Of a stretch of DNA of 26,948 bases, positions 1 through 7,688 are shown one piece after another. The DNA is taken from NCBI GenBank assembly GCA_002325645.1, contig DCSN01000246.1, positions 1-26,948 of the forward strand, written 5' to 3'. The notes beneath the pieces are model-generated. The model ran no database searches, was not told the DNA's origin, and saw only the letters and a list, made by a program, of their open reading frames with translations. Source of the DNA: Pseudanabaena sp. UBA1465. Lineage in GTDB: Bacteria > Cyanobacteriota > Cyanobacteriia > Pseudanabaenales > Pseudanabaenaceae. How positions within the stretch are numbered: the first letter of the stretch is position 1; the number at the start of each line of letters is the position of its first letter. The translations under genes were made by a program, and so were the position numbers.

Positions 1-421
1 CTGAGTTGCTTTTATAGGCTTCAGGCGCGATCTTGGTCGATTCTTCAATGGCGGCTACAAGCTGAGGATCGTACTTGAGATAACGCTCTTCCCATTTAGG
101 ATCGCCCGTAGCCGCCGACATCCGTGCCGACATGGTGAGAACTTCATCAAAATAGACGATCTGACCACTCAGTTCTTCGAGGCGAAAGTTGCGCTCGGAA
201 ATTGAGCGAAATCCTCGATAGATATCAAAGAGGTTCCAAGCGGAGAAACCAAAGATGACTAAACCAGTACCCACAAATACTTTTAAACCGCGAATGATTT
301 TAGTGTCTTCGGTAGCTTCGACTAATTGGGGTTTTAGTATAGGTAGAGGTAGATCTAGAAGTTGAGGTTCATTATCTACTTTTGGAATAGATTCTTTGAC
401 TGATTCTTTATTGGCAAGCAT
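1..421 (-). CDS. Membrane-anchored signalling protein, N-terminal 140 residues (cut by window edge)
   Basis: The reading frame is open from an ATG at 421 to the left edge, so only the N-terminus is visible. Residues 1-45 are a polar cytoplasmic tail, 46-67 form one hydrophobic segment (GLVIFGFSAW in its core), and the following stretch contains YFDEVLTMSARM and TGDPKWEERY. From memory of the family, that wording is typical of the extracytoplasmic region just after the first membrane helix in cyanobacterial hybrid histidine kinases, diguanylate cyclases and adenylate cyclases. The output domain lies outside the window, so the activity cannot be named. It follows the methyl-accepting gene by 41 bases on the same strand and is probably cotranscribed. 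It does not start like a CheA, which would begin with a soluble Hpt domain. Confidence 0.7.
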   Translation of the reverse strand, partial: MLANKESVKESIPKVDNEPQLLDLPLPILKPQLVEATEDTKIIRGLKVFVGTGLVIFGFSAWNLFDIYRGFRSISERNFRLEELSGQIVYFDEVLTMSARMSAATGDPKWEERYLKYDPQLVAAIEESTKIAPEAYKSNS

Positions 422-462
422 ATATTTCTCTAAATAATCTCTGCTGTTGATTCTGAAATCTA

Positions 463-3312
463 TCAATTAACCTTGAAGGTTTCTACCGATGACTGCAATT
501 GACTAGCAACATCTGCGGTTTGTTGAAGGGAAGTAGCAACCTCCCGTGAGGTTTCAGAAGAACGCTGGGACTGATTAGAAAGTTTAGAAATTAGCGATCG
601 CACTGCTTCTGAGATTTTTACCTGCGAAGTAGTTGCCGATGAAATCTCTTGGAACAATGTGTTTACCCTGCGCGACACTTCCACAATTTTACTTAAACTC
701 TTTCGCGCATCAGCAACTCGGTTTGTACCTTCAACCACCTGTACCGTACTTGCTTGCATCGCCTGTACCACCTCGTTAGTTTCCTGTTGGATACTCTCCA
801 CTAAGCGTCCGATTTCTCTAGTTGCATTGGCCGACTGAGCCGCAAGCGCCCCAACCTCAGCCGCAACCACCGCAAAGCCACGTCCTTCTTCGCCTGCTCT
901 TGCAGCTTCCACACTAGCATTGAGGGCGAGCATATTGGTTTTGAGAGCAATCTGATCGATCAGAACCACGACCTTAGAAATCTGCTTTGATGCTTCCCCT
1001 AATCGTTTGACCTTGGTAGCAGTATCGTCAACGGTTTGACGTAGTTGCAAAATACTTTGCACCGACTGCTCGATTTCCTGACTACCAATTTCCGCCGTAC
1101 TTGCGGCTGTGCTTGAAGCTTCGGCAGCCTGTTGGGCGCTCAAAGCCACCTGCTGGATAGATTCGGTCATCTGTTCTACAGATTGCAAGGCTTCGTCGAG
1201 TTGTTCCGATTGCAGGGTTGCTTCTTGAGCGAGACCACGAATTGATTCATTGTTAGTGTTGACTGAGGTGTTTACCTGCAAAGTTGCTTGTTTTACCTGC
1301 GTTACCACGTCCCGCAAACTTTCCACGATCGCGTTAAAGAAGTCGGCAACGATGCCAATTTCCCCCGCCGAAATCTGAGCGCGAACGGTTAAGTCTCCAC
1401 TAACTGCCCCCTCAACATCAGATAGCAAGTTAATTAACTCCCGTTGAATCGCCTCACTGCGTTGACGTTCTTGGTCAGCAACCAGACGCTGCTGCTCTAG
1501 TGCGGCTAGTCCCGAAATAGCGCGTCCAATTTCATCGGCTAGTTGTTTTAAAGTCTCAATTTCAGACTCTTGCCAATTGCGCTGACGATCGCAAGAATGG
1601 GCAATCAGTAGGCTATCAAGTTCACCAATGCGGATTACAGGTACGATTAAATTCGATTTGATTTGCAAGCGTTGCATCAAATTAATATGGGCAGGATCGA
1701 GACATCCTTCTTTAAAAACATCGTTGATTGCCACAACCCGACCATTCTTATATGCTTCAAGGGTTGCACGAGGAATACATGGATCGTTTAAGCCTGCGGC
1801 TTTGGCTTTGGTTAGATGAGCAAGTCCATCTTCAGCAACAATAATTCCTTTCATTCCACCCAAACCATCAGCCATAAATCGGTAGACTACGACCCGATCG
1901 CAATTTAATTCTTGGCGAATTTCCGCCATAAACCGACTCAATGGCTCGTCTAGCTCAGCGATATCACGCGATCGCGATACTTCCGTCAAAATTTGCGATC
2001 GCTTTGCTTGAGTTTCTTGCAATGTCAAAAAGTTCTGCAACTGTCCTGCCATTAAGTTGATATTGTCACCCAATTTCGCCATTTCATCTTGACCTTGCAC
2101 CGCCAGCCGCTTATCTAAATTGCCTTTACCTAGCTCCACCACTGCTTCCGATGCGTCAATGATCGGGCGAGTAGCCCGTTGGGCGATCGCGATCGCCAAT
2201 ACCGCCGCCAAGATACTTACTCCACCTGTTGCCGCCAACAAAATTAACAACAATTGCTGTACGGGCTTAAGAGCAAGATCGGCATCAATAGAAATGACGG
2301 CATCCCATTTGAGATCTGGTAATCCATCTAGATTGGGCAGAGGAGAATAACCGACAAGTTGGTCTTTATTACTAAATAAATTAATGGATTCTGTAGATGC
2401 AAGTTCACGTTTGGCAAGGGCAGAAACAAGCTTAGGGAAGTCAGTTTTTAGGTCACGCCCGACTTGCTCCTTTTCTAAGGCAATGAAAAATTTACCATCA
2501 GATTCACTAAAGTGATAACGCTCACCATCACGACTGAAGTCTTTGATAATATCTTCCAGTACCGAAGCCTGCATTCTTGTACGAATGACTGCGATCGTTT
2601 TACCTGTGGTTGCGTCTTTAACAGGTGCAGCGATAAAAAGACTAACTTTTTTGGTGACAACCGATGGCTCAGGTTGGCTAATAAATGGCTTATCAGTTTT
2701 GAGTACGGTCTGGAAGTAACCACGCTTGGCAATATTTGCAGGGGGTGGTTCAGAACTAGCATCAATGATTAGACTTCCATCCAATCGATAGACAGCAATG
2801 CTGTCATAGACTAGATAGGTCTTGAGATAGGTATCTAAGATTGCTTTCTGTTCGGGAATTGGTATGGATTCGCGAACTTTGGCATTAGTCAAAAAGGAAA
2901 GCTGAGCCAGAACCTGAATATCTCCAAAACGTTCCCGCATAAAGTACGCCGTTCGATAAGCCATCCCGTTAGCCCGTAAAGCCTTAGCTTTTTCTGTCGA
3001 GATGGTAATGTCTTGTCCGACATAGTAATAGGTAAAGCTACTGATGGCTAACAAAGGAACTGTAATGGCAGCTACCGAAATAATCGATGTCTTTGTGCGT
3101 AAACCTAGAGCTTGCCACCATTGCCCGATCGCATTTCGTTGCCGATTTTGTTGTGATTTGACCGCGGTGGGGATGGCAGAAGCAATTAGCTCCATATTGG
3201 GGGAAGAACTATTACTAGAGACATTACCAGTAGGTTTAGCTTCGTTGCCATTAGTGCCATTAGGATTAACTGTTTCGGTGCTATCAATGCGAGAACGTGA
3301 ATCGAGAACCAT
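463..3312 (-). CDS. Methyl-accepting chemotaxis protein with Cache-like sensor and GAF domain (PilJ/PixJ-like)
   Basis: This 949-residue transmembrane receptor should signal to a CheA/CheW array controlling type IV pilus motility. Visible order: a Ser/Asn-rich cytoplasmic tail (1-70), TM1 (about 74-98), a Cache-like extracytoplasmic sensor (100-345), TM2 (353-377), HAMP (378-430), GAF (440-600), a second HAMP-like segment (625-680) and the coiled-coil signalling domain (690-949). The hairpin tip is unmistakable at 784-816 (IDQIALKTNMLALN, EAARAGEEGRGFAVVA). The GAF resembles those of PixJ-type photoreceptors, but where bilin-binding members have Cys-His this one reads PAH (540-542). Cys537 and Cys574 are elsewhere, so I infer a non-bilin GAF. 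The ATG at 3312 has an AGAGG about ten bases upstream. It lies 63 bases after the CheW gene in what looks like one operon. Confidence 0.93.
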   Translation of the reverse strand: MVLDSRSRIDSTETVNPNGTNGNEAKPTGNVSSNSSSPNMELIASAIPTAVKSQQNRQRNAIGQWWQALGLRTKTSIISVAAITVPLLAISSFTYYYVGQDITISTEKAKALRANGMAYRTAYFMRERFGDIQVLAQLSFLTNAKVRESIPIPEQKAILDTYLKTYLVYDSIAVYRLDGSLIIDASSEPPPANIAKRGYFQTVLKTDKPFISQPEPSVVTKKVSLFIAAPVKDATTGKTIAVIRTRMQASVLEDIIKDFSRDGERYHFSESDGKFFIALEKEQVGRDLKTDFPKLVSALAKRELASTESINLFSNKDQLVGYSPLPNLDGLPDLKWDAVISIDADLALKPVQQLLLILLAATGGVSILAAVLAIAIAQRATRPIIDASEAVVELGKGNLDKRLAVQGQDEMAKLGDNINLMAGQLQNFLTLQETQAKRSQILTEVSRSRDIAELDEPLSRFMAEIRQELNCDRVVVYRFMADGLGGMKGIIVAEDGLAHLTKAKAAGLNDPCIPRATLEAYKNGRVVAINDVFKEGCLDPAHINLMQRLQIKSNLIVPVIRIGELDSLLIAHSCDRQRNWQESEIETLKQLADEIGRAISGLAALEQQRLVADQERQRSEAIQRELINLLSDVEGAVSGDLTVRAQISAGEIGIVADFFNAIVESLRDVVTQVKQATLQVNTSVNTNNESIRGLAQEATLQSEQLDEALQSVEQMTESIQQVALSAQQAAEASSTAASTAEIGSQEIEQSVQSILQLRQTVDDTATKVKRLGEASKQISKVVVLIDQIALKTNMLALNASVEAARAGEEGRGFAVVAAEVGALAAQSANATREIGRLVESIQQETNEVVQAMQASTVQVVEGTNRVADARKSLSKIVEVSRRVNTLFQEISSATTSQVKISEAVRSLISKLSNQSQRSSETSREVATSLQQTADVASQLQSSVETFKVN

Positions 3313-3375
3313 TGTACTAACCTCTGTGGGAGTGAGTAAGCTTTTAAATGAGAACTTGTCGCGAAATTTCTTGAT

Positions 3376-3903
3376 CTACGCAGCAGTAGCAAAAGCCATA
3401 AATTTATAATTAGCGATCGCCTCAGCATCTAATACATAGATATTTGTGCTGGTTCCTCCTACCTGCGACACCCAGCCGCGCAAAAATGGCACAACCTCCA
3501 TAGGAGTTCTTGTCTTGGGCAATTCTAGGGGGGAGACAATCTCGACATCACTGATCCGCAGGACGCGACCAATGCGATGGACACCCAAACCTAGAAATGC
3601 AGTGCCAAGATGTAAAATGGCGATATGAGTCTCGGTCATCGTAGAGTCAAGGGGCGCAAAACCTAGCAATTGCGGTAAGTCCAGCACCCAAAAAATATTG
3701 CTACGATGCTCCACTAATCCCATTAAACAATTATGGACATTGGGCATCTGCGTGAATCGCTCTGAGGACAGTACTAAGGTTTCACGCACAAACTTTAACG
3801 GCAAGGCTACGGTTACATCTTGATCGATCTGCAAACTTAAATAGGGTAATCCTGCGATCGCCTGAGCTTGTTCTTCCTGTAACTCGATGGTTAAGTTGCC
3901 CAT
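3376..3903 (-). CDS. CheW-family adaptor protein (PilI/PixI-like)
   Basis: A 175-residue soluble protein with the CheW fold pattern. It has an early beta-rich stretch ending in VALPLKFVRETL, then the central NCLMGLVEHRSNIFWVLDLPQLLG, which matches the CheW consensus in which a short loop precedes the 'hRg.hhPVhDL' strand. A second beta half follows (HIGRVLRISDVEIV, FLRGWVSQVGG). CheW proteins couple the receptor to the kinase CheA. The ATG at 3903 is preceded by GGAGG six bases upstream, and that site lies inside the end of the CheY gene, whose stop is only one base away, so the two are translationally close-coupled. The order CheY-CheW-receptor matches cyanobacterial pix and pil clusters. 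Whether it serves phototaxis or general motility cannot be read from sequence. Confidence 0.9.
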   Translation of the reverse strand: MGNLTIELQEEQAQAIAGLPYLSLQIDQDVTVALPLKFVRETLVLSSERFTQMPNVHNCLMGLVEHRSNIFWVLDLPQLLGFAPLDSTMTETHIAILHLGTAFLGLGVHRIGRVLRISDVEIVSPLELPKTRTPMEVVPFLRGWVSQVGGTSTNIYVLDAEAIANYKFMAFATAA

Positions 3904-3904
3904 G

Positions 3905-4273
3905 TCATCCTCCTAAACCTAGCGATCGCACCGCCTGCACAATCTCATCCTTCGTAAAAGGCTTAGTGAGATATATATCTACACCTTGTTTCATTCCCCA
4001 GAGGCGATCGAGTTCTTGATTTTTGGAAGTACAAGCAATCACAGGTACTTTCTTGGTGGGGGTAAGTTTTTTGATCGCTCGACATAACTCTAACCCACTC
4101 ATGCCAGGCATCACCAAATCTGTAATGACCACATTTGGTTGAACCTTCTCAAACTTCTCCAATCCTTCCGTTCCATCAGCAGCACTTACTACAACATATC
4201 CACCCTGCCGTAAGTAATCACAGATTAACTCACGTTCAGATGTCGTATCTTCTACAACTAATACTGTAACCAA
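3905..4273 (-). CDS. CheY-like single-domain response regulator (TTG start)
   Basis: A 122-residue receiver domain with no output domain. The acidic pair Glu8-Asp9, phospho-acceptor Asp52 (ITDLVMPGMSG), Thr82 and Lys104 (TKPF) are all present, so it should be phosphorylated by a CheA-type kinase. There is no ATG at the family start. Translation apparently begins at a TTG (4271-4273) with AAGGAG about nine bases upstream, and this gives the usual 'VTVLVVED' N-terminus. It is a close paralogue of the next CheY upstream, sharing the complete TDLVMPGMSGLELCR and ACTSKNQELD stretches, which indicates local duplication. Such PilH/PilG-like or PixH-like proteins carry the output of the taxis pathway towards the pilus motors. 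Confidence 0.93.
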   Translation of the reverse strand: MVTVLVVEDTTSERELICDYLRQGGYVVVSAADGTEGLEKFEKVQPNVVITDLVMPGMSGLELCRAIKKLTPTKKVPVIACTSKNQELDRLWGMKQGVDIYLTKPFTKDEIVQAVRSLGLGG

Positions 4274-4351
4274 GATTTTCTCTCCTTGCTAGGCTTATAT
4301 AGAAGCTAATAGGGGTGGTTTTGATTTTTAATGATGGCTTAAAAAATTTGA

Positions 4352-4711
4352 TTAAGCAACAGAGCGAACGGCTCTAAGGATATCCTCACGAGAAAATGGT
4401 TTGGTAACATACACATCAATCCCTTGCTTCATTCCCCATAATTTATCAAGTTCTTGATTTTTAGAAGTGCAAGCGACAATTGGCACGTTTTTAGTGTCTT
4501 GATTTTTTTTCAAGCTGCGACATAGCTCTAAGCCACTCATGCCGGGCATAACTAGGTCAGTAATCACAACATCAGGTCTCTTTTCTTCGATTTTTTTGAG
4601 AGCATCCTGTCCATTATTAGCACTGATCACGCTATAACCACCTTCAACTAAGTAACTAATAATCAAATCCTGCTCAGAGGCAGTATCTTCAACTACAAGA
4701 ATCGTTGTCAT
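4352..4711 (-). CDS. CheY-like single-domain response regulator
   Basis: A 119-residue stand-alone receiver domain. Glu8-Asp9, Asp52, Thr82 and Lys104 form an intact phosphorylation site, and no DNA-binding or enzymatic output follows. The ATG at 4711 gives the standard MTTILVVED start. It is transcribed with the second CheY (78-base gap), CheW and the receptor. It is separated from the PatA-type gene upstream by 366 bases holding a 70-bp palindromic repeat and a tandem repeat, so it may have its own promoter there. Comparing it with the neighbouring CheY shows that the receiver core and the alpha4-beta5 face (LWGMKQG) are nearly identical, while helix alpha1 and the alpha3 region differ, which could separate their partners. 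Confidence 0.93.
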   Translation of the reverse strand: MTTILVVEDTASEQDLIISYLVEGGYSVISANNGQDALKKIEEKRPDVVITDLVMPGMSGLELCRSLKKNQDTKNVPIVACTSKNQELDKLWGMKQGIDVYVTKPFSREDILRAVRSVA

Positions 4712-4910
4712 TATTTTCTCTAACTAGTTTTATTTTTTGGGCTTGAATTTTCTTAGGGAAATTAATAAAAATTTAGTGGATAAAAGTTAACCGTAGGTAT
4801 ACATTTTATTTTTGATTTATTATCGAATTTTGTGATTCTTAATAAAACATTAAAGATACCATATCTAGAGATTTTGAATTTGCCGATCGCGACTTACAGC
4901 AATTACCGAT

Positions 4911-4980
4911 CAAACGAACTACAAGAAAAAATTTAAAAGTGTTGCTTCGCAACACTTTTAAATTTTTTCTTGGTTTGGGT
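4911..4980. repeat. 70-bp palindromic repeat, family A, copy 1
   Basis: A perfect 24-bp inverted repeat (arms 4922-4945 and 4949-4972, starting CAAGAAA and ending GTGTTGC) encloses the loop TTC. It is flanked by CAAACGAACTA on the left and GTTTGGGT on the right. The same 70-bp unit, flanks included, recurs in reverse orientation at 21794-21863. Three positions in the arm differ between the copies and each difference is matched on the opposite arm, so base pairing has been kept. It sits between the PatA-type gene and the cheY pair and could end or attenuate transcription there. Confidence 0.9.
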
Positions 4981-4983
4981 TTG

Positions 4984-4996
4984 AGCGCAAAGCGCT
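4984..4996. repeat. Small hairpin AGCGC-AAA-GCGCT
   Basis: A five-base-pair palindrome with an AAA loop, immediately after the family A repeat. Its apex has the same GC-NNN-GC form as the larger stem-loops in this window. It may be a decayed element or part of the same insertion. By itself it is too short to call a terminator. Confidence 0.5.
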
Positions 4997-5003
4997 GTAA
5001 AAT

Positions 5004-5043
5004 CCCTAAGAAGCCCTAAGAAGCCCTAAGAAGCCCTAAGAAG
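5004..5043. repeat. Tandem repeat (CCCTAAGAAG) x4
   Basis: Four exact copies of a 10-bp unit, followed by a partial CTAAG at 5044. The period is close to one DNA helical turn. It lies 35 bases downstream of the PatA-type gene stop. Perfect short tandem units suggest recent slippage, so copy number may vary between strains. I see no coding role. Confidence 0.95.
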
Positions 5044-5077
5044 CTAAGATTAATCTAATTACCTATTAATTACCTAA

Positions 5078-6364
5078 TCACATCAAATGACGCATCATCA
5101 TTTTGAGTAGATCGGCTTGCATAAATGGCTTAGTTAGATAGTCTGTGGCTCCTGCGATTCTGGCGCGGGCGCGATCGATTAAGCCTCTATTGCCAGTCAC
5201 CATGACGATCGGAATATCCTTTAAGCTCGAAGATTTACGAATCAAAGAACATAGTTGATAGCCGTCAACATTGGGCATTCCGATATCGAGCAAGATTAAA
5301 TCAGGACGGATAGAAGTGATCTTCATCAGGGCTTTCATGGAGTCCTGAATGAGGGTGACATTAAAATCCTCGCTTCCCAAATAGCTGCTAATGATGCTTA
5401 GCATTGATTCGCTATCATCAATACAAACAATTTTCCATGTTTTGGTGGACTGGCTAGCAAAAACCTGTGAAATAGAAGAAATATCATCACCTGCGTTAGT
5501 TTCATCGGTGAAGGTCTCTGAAAGTTTTTCTAGATTTTCGCGCTCCTCTTCTGGCTCTAGATAATAGGTGCGTGGCAGCATATCAAAGGGAGACAGAGGA
5601 TCTCTGAGTAGAATTGAGCCATCATTAATTAAGGGACTGAGTTGTTTGGCGATCGCGAGGGGGTCTTTGCCTAGTAACGCGCCCAACTGAAAAAAGTTAA
5701 ACCCGCGCAAAATCCGCCCTAGTCTTTGCACTGTTTCGAGGGACATTCGCTTTGCGGCAGTGGTTTGGCTAACTAAATAAGGACATTGGTAGGGCGAGGA
5801 AATCGTGGGGCCAAGGTTGTACCATGCTTGCAATCTTTGTTCGACAACTTCTAAAATCCGATTGATCGACAGGCCGCAATAGTTGTCTTGCAGTAAATGT
5901 TCATAGTACTTGCTGTTAAACAGCCCATTGGGTAGACAGAGAAAAGATTCAATGACTTCTTGAATTATGCGAGCAACCAGTTTGCTTGCCATAGGGATTG
6001 GTAGATATTTTTCGTTGACCAGCCAGAGAATAGCGATGTACTCAATGCAGAGAATTTCGCTAGTAACTTTGTATTTGGCATTGTCTGGGGTCGGATCGTC
6101 AAACATCAGGCGCAGTTGCGATCGCAGTTTATCGTCTAAGGCTGGGACTTCTCGACTAAGGGCGCGTAAGTGCCTCTCTAGTCTTTCAAAACTTTCTAGG
6201 GAATGGGAGGCATATACTAGCTTGACTGCTTTGATATAAAATGACCAGCGAATGCGATCGCGCAAGACGTAAATACATCCGTCTTGGCTGGACTCTAGAC
6301 TTTGTAAAATATCTCTCGCCGATTGTGTTTGAGCTTTAAGCATGTCCATATCAGCGCAAATCAT
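5078..6364 (-). CDS. PatA-type response regulator (PATAN domain + receiver; PilG/PixG-like)
   Basis: A 428-residue soluble protein with two parts. Residues 1-about 270 are a helical PATAN-type domain, as in PatA and PixG of cyanobacteria, including EILCIEYIAILWL and GFNFFQLGALLGKDP. An acidic linker (270-306) leads to a C-terminal receiver with Asp316-Asp317, phospho-acceptor Asp360 (LILLDIGMPNVDG), Thr390 and Lys412 (TKPF). PATAN regulators are known to head pix and pil operons and to influence pilus position and phototaxis direction. The start chosen is the ATG at 6364, which has AGGA eleven bases upstream. Internal ATGs at residues 6 and 8 are weaker choices. It is the first gene of the minus-strand taxis cluster, with an AT-rich promoter region upstream. 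Confidence 0.92.
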   Translation of the reverse strand: MICADMDMLKAQTQSARDILQSLESSQDGCIYVLRDRIRWSFYIKAVKLVYASHSLESFERLERHLRALSREVPALDDKLRSQLRLMFDDPTPDNAKYKVTSEILCIEYIAILWLVNEKYLPIPMASKLVARIIQEVIESFLCLPNGLFNSKYYEHLLQDNYCGLSINRILEVVEQRLQAWYNLGPTISSPYQCPYLVSQTTAAKRMSLETVQRLGRILRGFNFFQLGALLGKDPLAIAKQLSPLINDGSILLRDPLSPFDMLPRTYYLEPEEERENLEKLSETFTDETNAGDDISSISQVFASQSTKTWKIVCIDDSESMLSIISSYLGSEDFNVTLIQDSMKALMKITSIRPDLILLDIGMPNVDGYQLCSLIRKSSSLKDIPIVMVTGNRGLIDRARARIAGATDYLTKPFMQADLLKMMMRHLM

Positions 6365-6744
6365 GGTTTGTTCCTATCGCAAAACTCATCAAGGTCATAA
6401 TTTATCCTCCCTACTAGTATTGAACTTTGCAGACCACAGACTTAGACCAAGTTTCTATAGTCTTTTTAGAATATATCGAGTTTTAGTTTTATCTTTAAGA
6501 ATAAACTACTACTTTTACAAAATTTTATAAAATCTGACGGTTATCTGAAATTTAAAATTTAATTTCTAGGTACATATTTCTTATTAAAGCATTATTACCT
6601 TCTTTATTAAGTAGCACACCAGACAATTCATCCTGAAAAATGGGTATAATTTTCGCAATCAAATATCTTTTCTTAGATATAGCAATCCTAAATAATTTAT
6701 AGAAAAACTATTTTCTTTCTTAAAAAATATTAGATTTTTAAACT
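6365..6744. other. AT-rich divergent intergenic region
   Basis: These 380 bases separate the PatA-type gene (minus) from the DUF218 gene (plus), so promoters for both should lie here. No coding potential or strong stem-loop is visible. Apart from the -10-like hexamer listed separately I recognise no operator or RNA motif. Confidence 0.6.
6645..6650 (+). promoter_or_regulatory. Candidate -10 box TATAAT for the DUF218 gene
   Basis: A consensus TATAAT lies 95 bases upstream of the GTG start at 6745, in the right orientation. I find no good TTGACA-like hexamer 16-18 bases upstream (the nearest sequence is GACAAT), so this is only a candidate in AT-rich DNA. Confidence 0.3.
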
Positions 6745-7584
6745 GTGTCGCTCTTTTTATCTAAGCTTTTACCCATTTTTTGTTATCCCCTTGGGCTATC
6801 TAGTCTCCTAATTGCGATCGCTTTAGTTAATTTGCTGTGGAAATCTCGACTGTCCCGCAATGCTAGTTCTGCCAAAATATCATTCACCCTCTTCAAAAAA
6901 AATCGGGTTTCCTCGATTCTTTTAGCAATTGCACTAGTAATTTTGTTACTCAGTAGTAACGAGATTTTTTCTAAGGCGCTAGTGCGATCGCTAGAATGGC
7001 GATATCTTCCCAATGGTGATCTGCCCCAAGCTGAAGCAATTGTGGTTTTAGGTGGTGGTACGCGCCCACGCATCTCGCCGCGCCCTTGGTATGAAGTCAG
7101 CGAAGCAGGTGATCGCATTTTATATGGATCGTGGCTATATAAGCGGGGCAAAGCACCATTGCTCGTAGTTACGGGCGGTAGGGCTGAGTGGTACGGCGAA
7201 GGTGGGAATCCTGAGTCGGAAGATATGGCAGCGATCGCGGAAGTAATGGGTGTACCCAGTAGCGCCATTGTCCAAGAATCGCAGTCCTTTAATACTCGTG
7301 ATAATGCCGTGAATACTAAGCAAATTCTTGACAAAAAGGGGGGTAATAAAATATTGCTAGTCACCTCGGCTCTACATATGCCGCGATCTATAGAAATTTT
7401 TCGTAAAGTTGGATTAGAAATTATTCCTGCGCCAACAGACTTTTTATCGGTCAAGAATGATAATAGCAAGGGTTTCGCCCTCATCTTAGATTTGTTACCT
7501 AGTGCCGAAGCTCTTAAAAATACAACTAATGCGATCAAAGAATATATCGGGCTATTTATTTATCAATTGGCAGGATGGGCGTAG
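6745..7584 (+). CDS. DUF218/YdcF (SanA-ElyC-like) membrane protein
   Basis: A 279-residue protein starting at GTG. It has two N-terminal membrane helices (about 12-32 and 56-72) followed by a DUF218 domain: AIVVLGGGTRPR (98-109), VVTGGRAEWYGE with ESEDMA downstream (141-162), ESQSFNTRDNAVNT (178-191) and LVTSALHMPRS (205-215). This is the YdcF/SanA/ElyC superfamily, members of which are linked to cell-envelope and peptidoglycan or lipid-carrier homeostasis, although the biochemical activity is mostly unproven. The plus-strand neighbour 104 bases downstream is a secreted polysaccharide-modifying enzyme, which agrees with an envelope role. An upstream ATG is absent and the first helix needs this GTG. 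Confidence 0.85.
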   Translation: MSLFLSKLLPIFCYPLGLSSLLIAIALVNLLWKSRLSRNASSAKISFTLFKKNRVSSILLAIALVILLLSSNEIFSKALVRSLEWRYLPNGDLPQAEAIVVLGGGTRPRISPRPWYEVSEAGDRILYGSWLYKRGKAPLLVVTGGRAEWYGEGGNPESEDMAAIAEVMGVPSSAIVQESQSFNTRDNAVNTKQILDKKGGNKILLVTSALHMPRSIEIFRKVGLEIIPAPTDFLSVKNDNSKGFALILDLLPSAEALKNTTNAIKEYIGLFIYQLAGWA

Positions 7585-7688
7585 CTTTAACAAAATAAAA
7601 ACCCGATTTTTGATCCCTAGGTACTTGTTTACATCATGGCTGTCTGATTAAATAGGCGCTAGTAATATTCAAAAATTTATAAATATTT

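Noticed and set aside
5004..5043. CRISPR-like array
   Set aside because: Units of 10 bp without spacers are a simple tandem repeat. No cas genes are nearby.
6783..7538. Long open frame (251 codons) opposite the DUF218 gene
   Set aside because: The plus-strand frame carries complete family motifs and membrane helices. The antisense product has no recognisable features.
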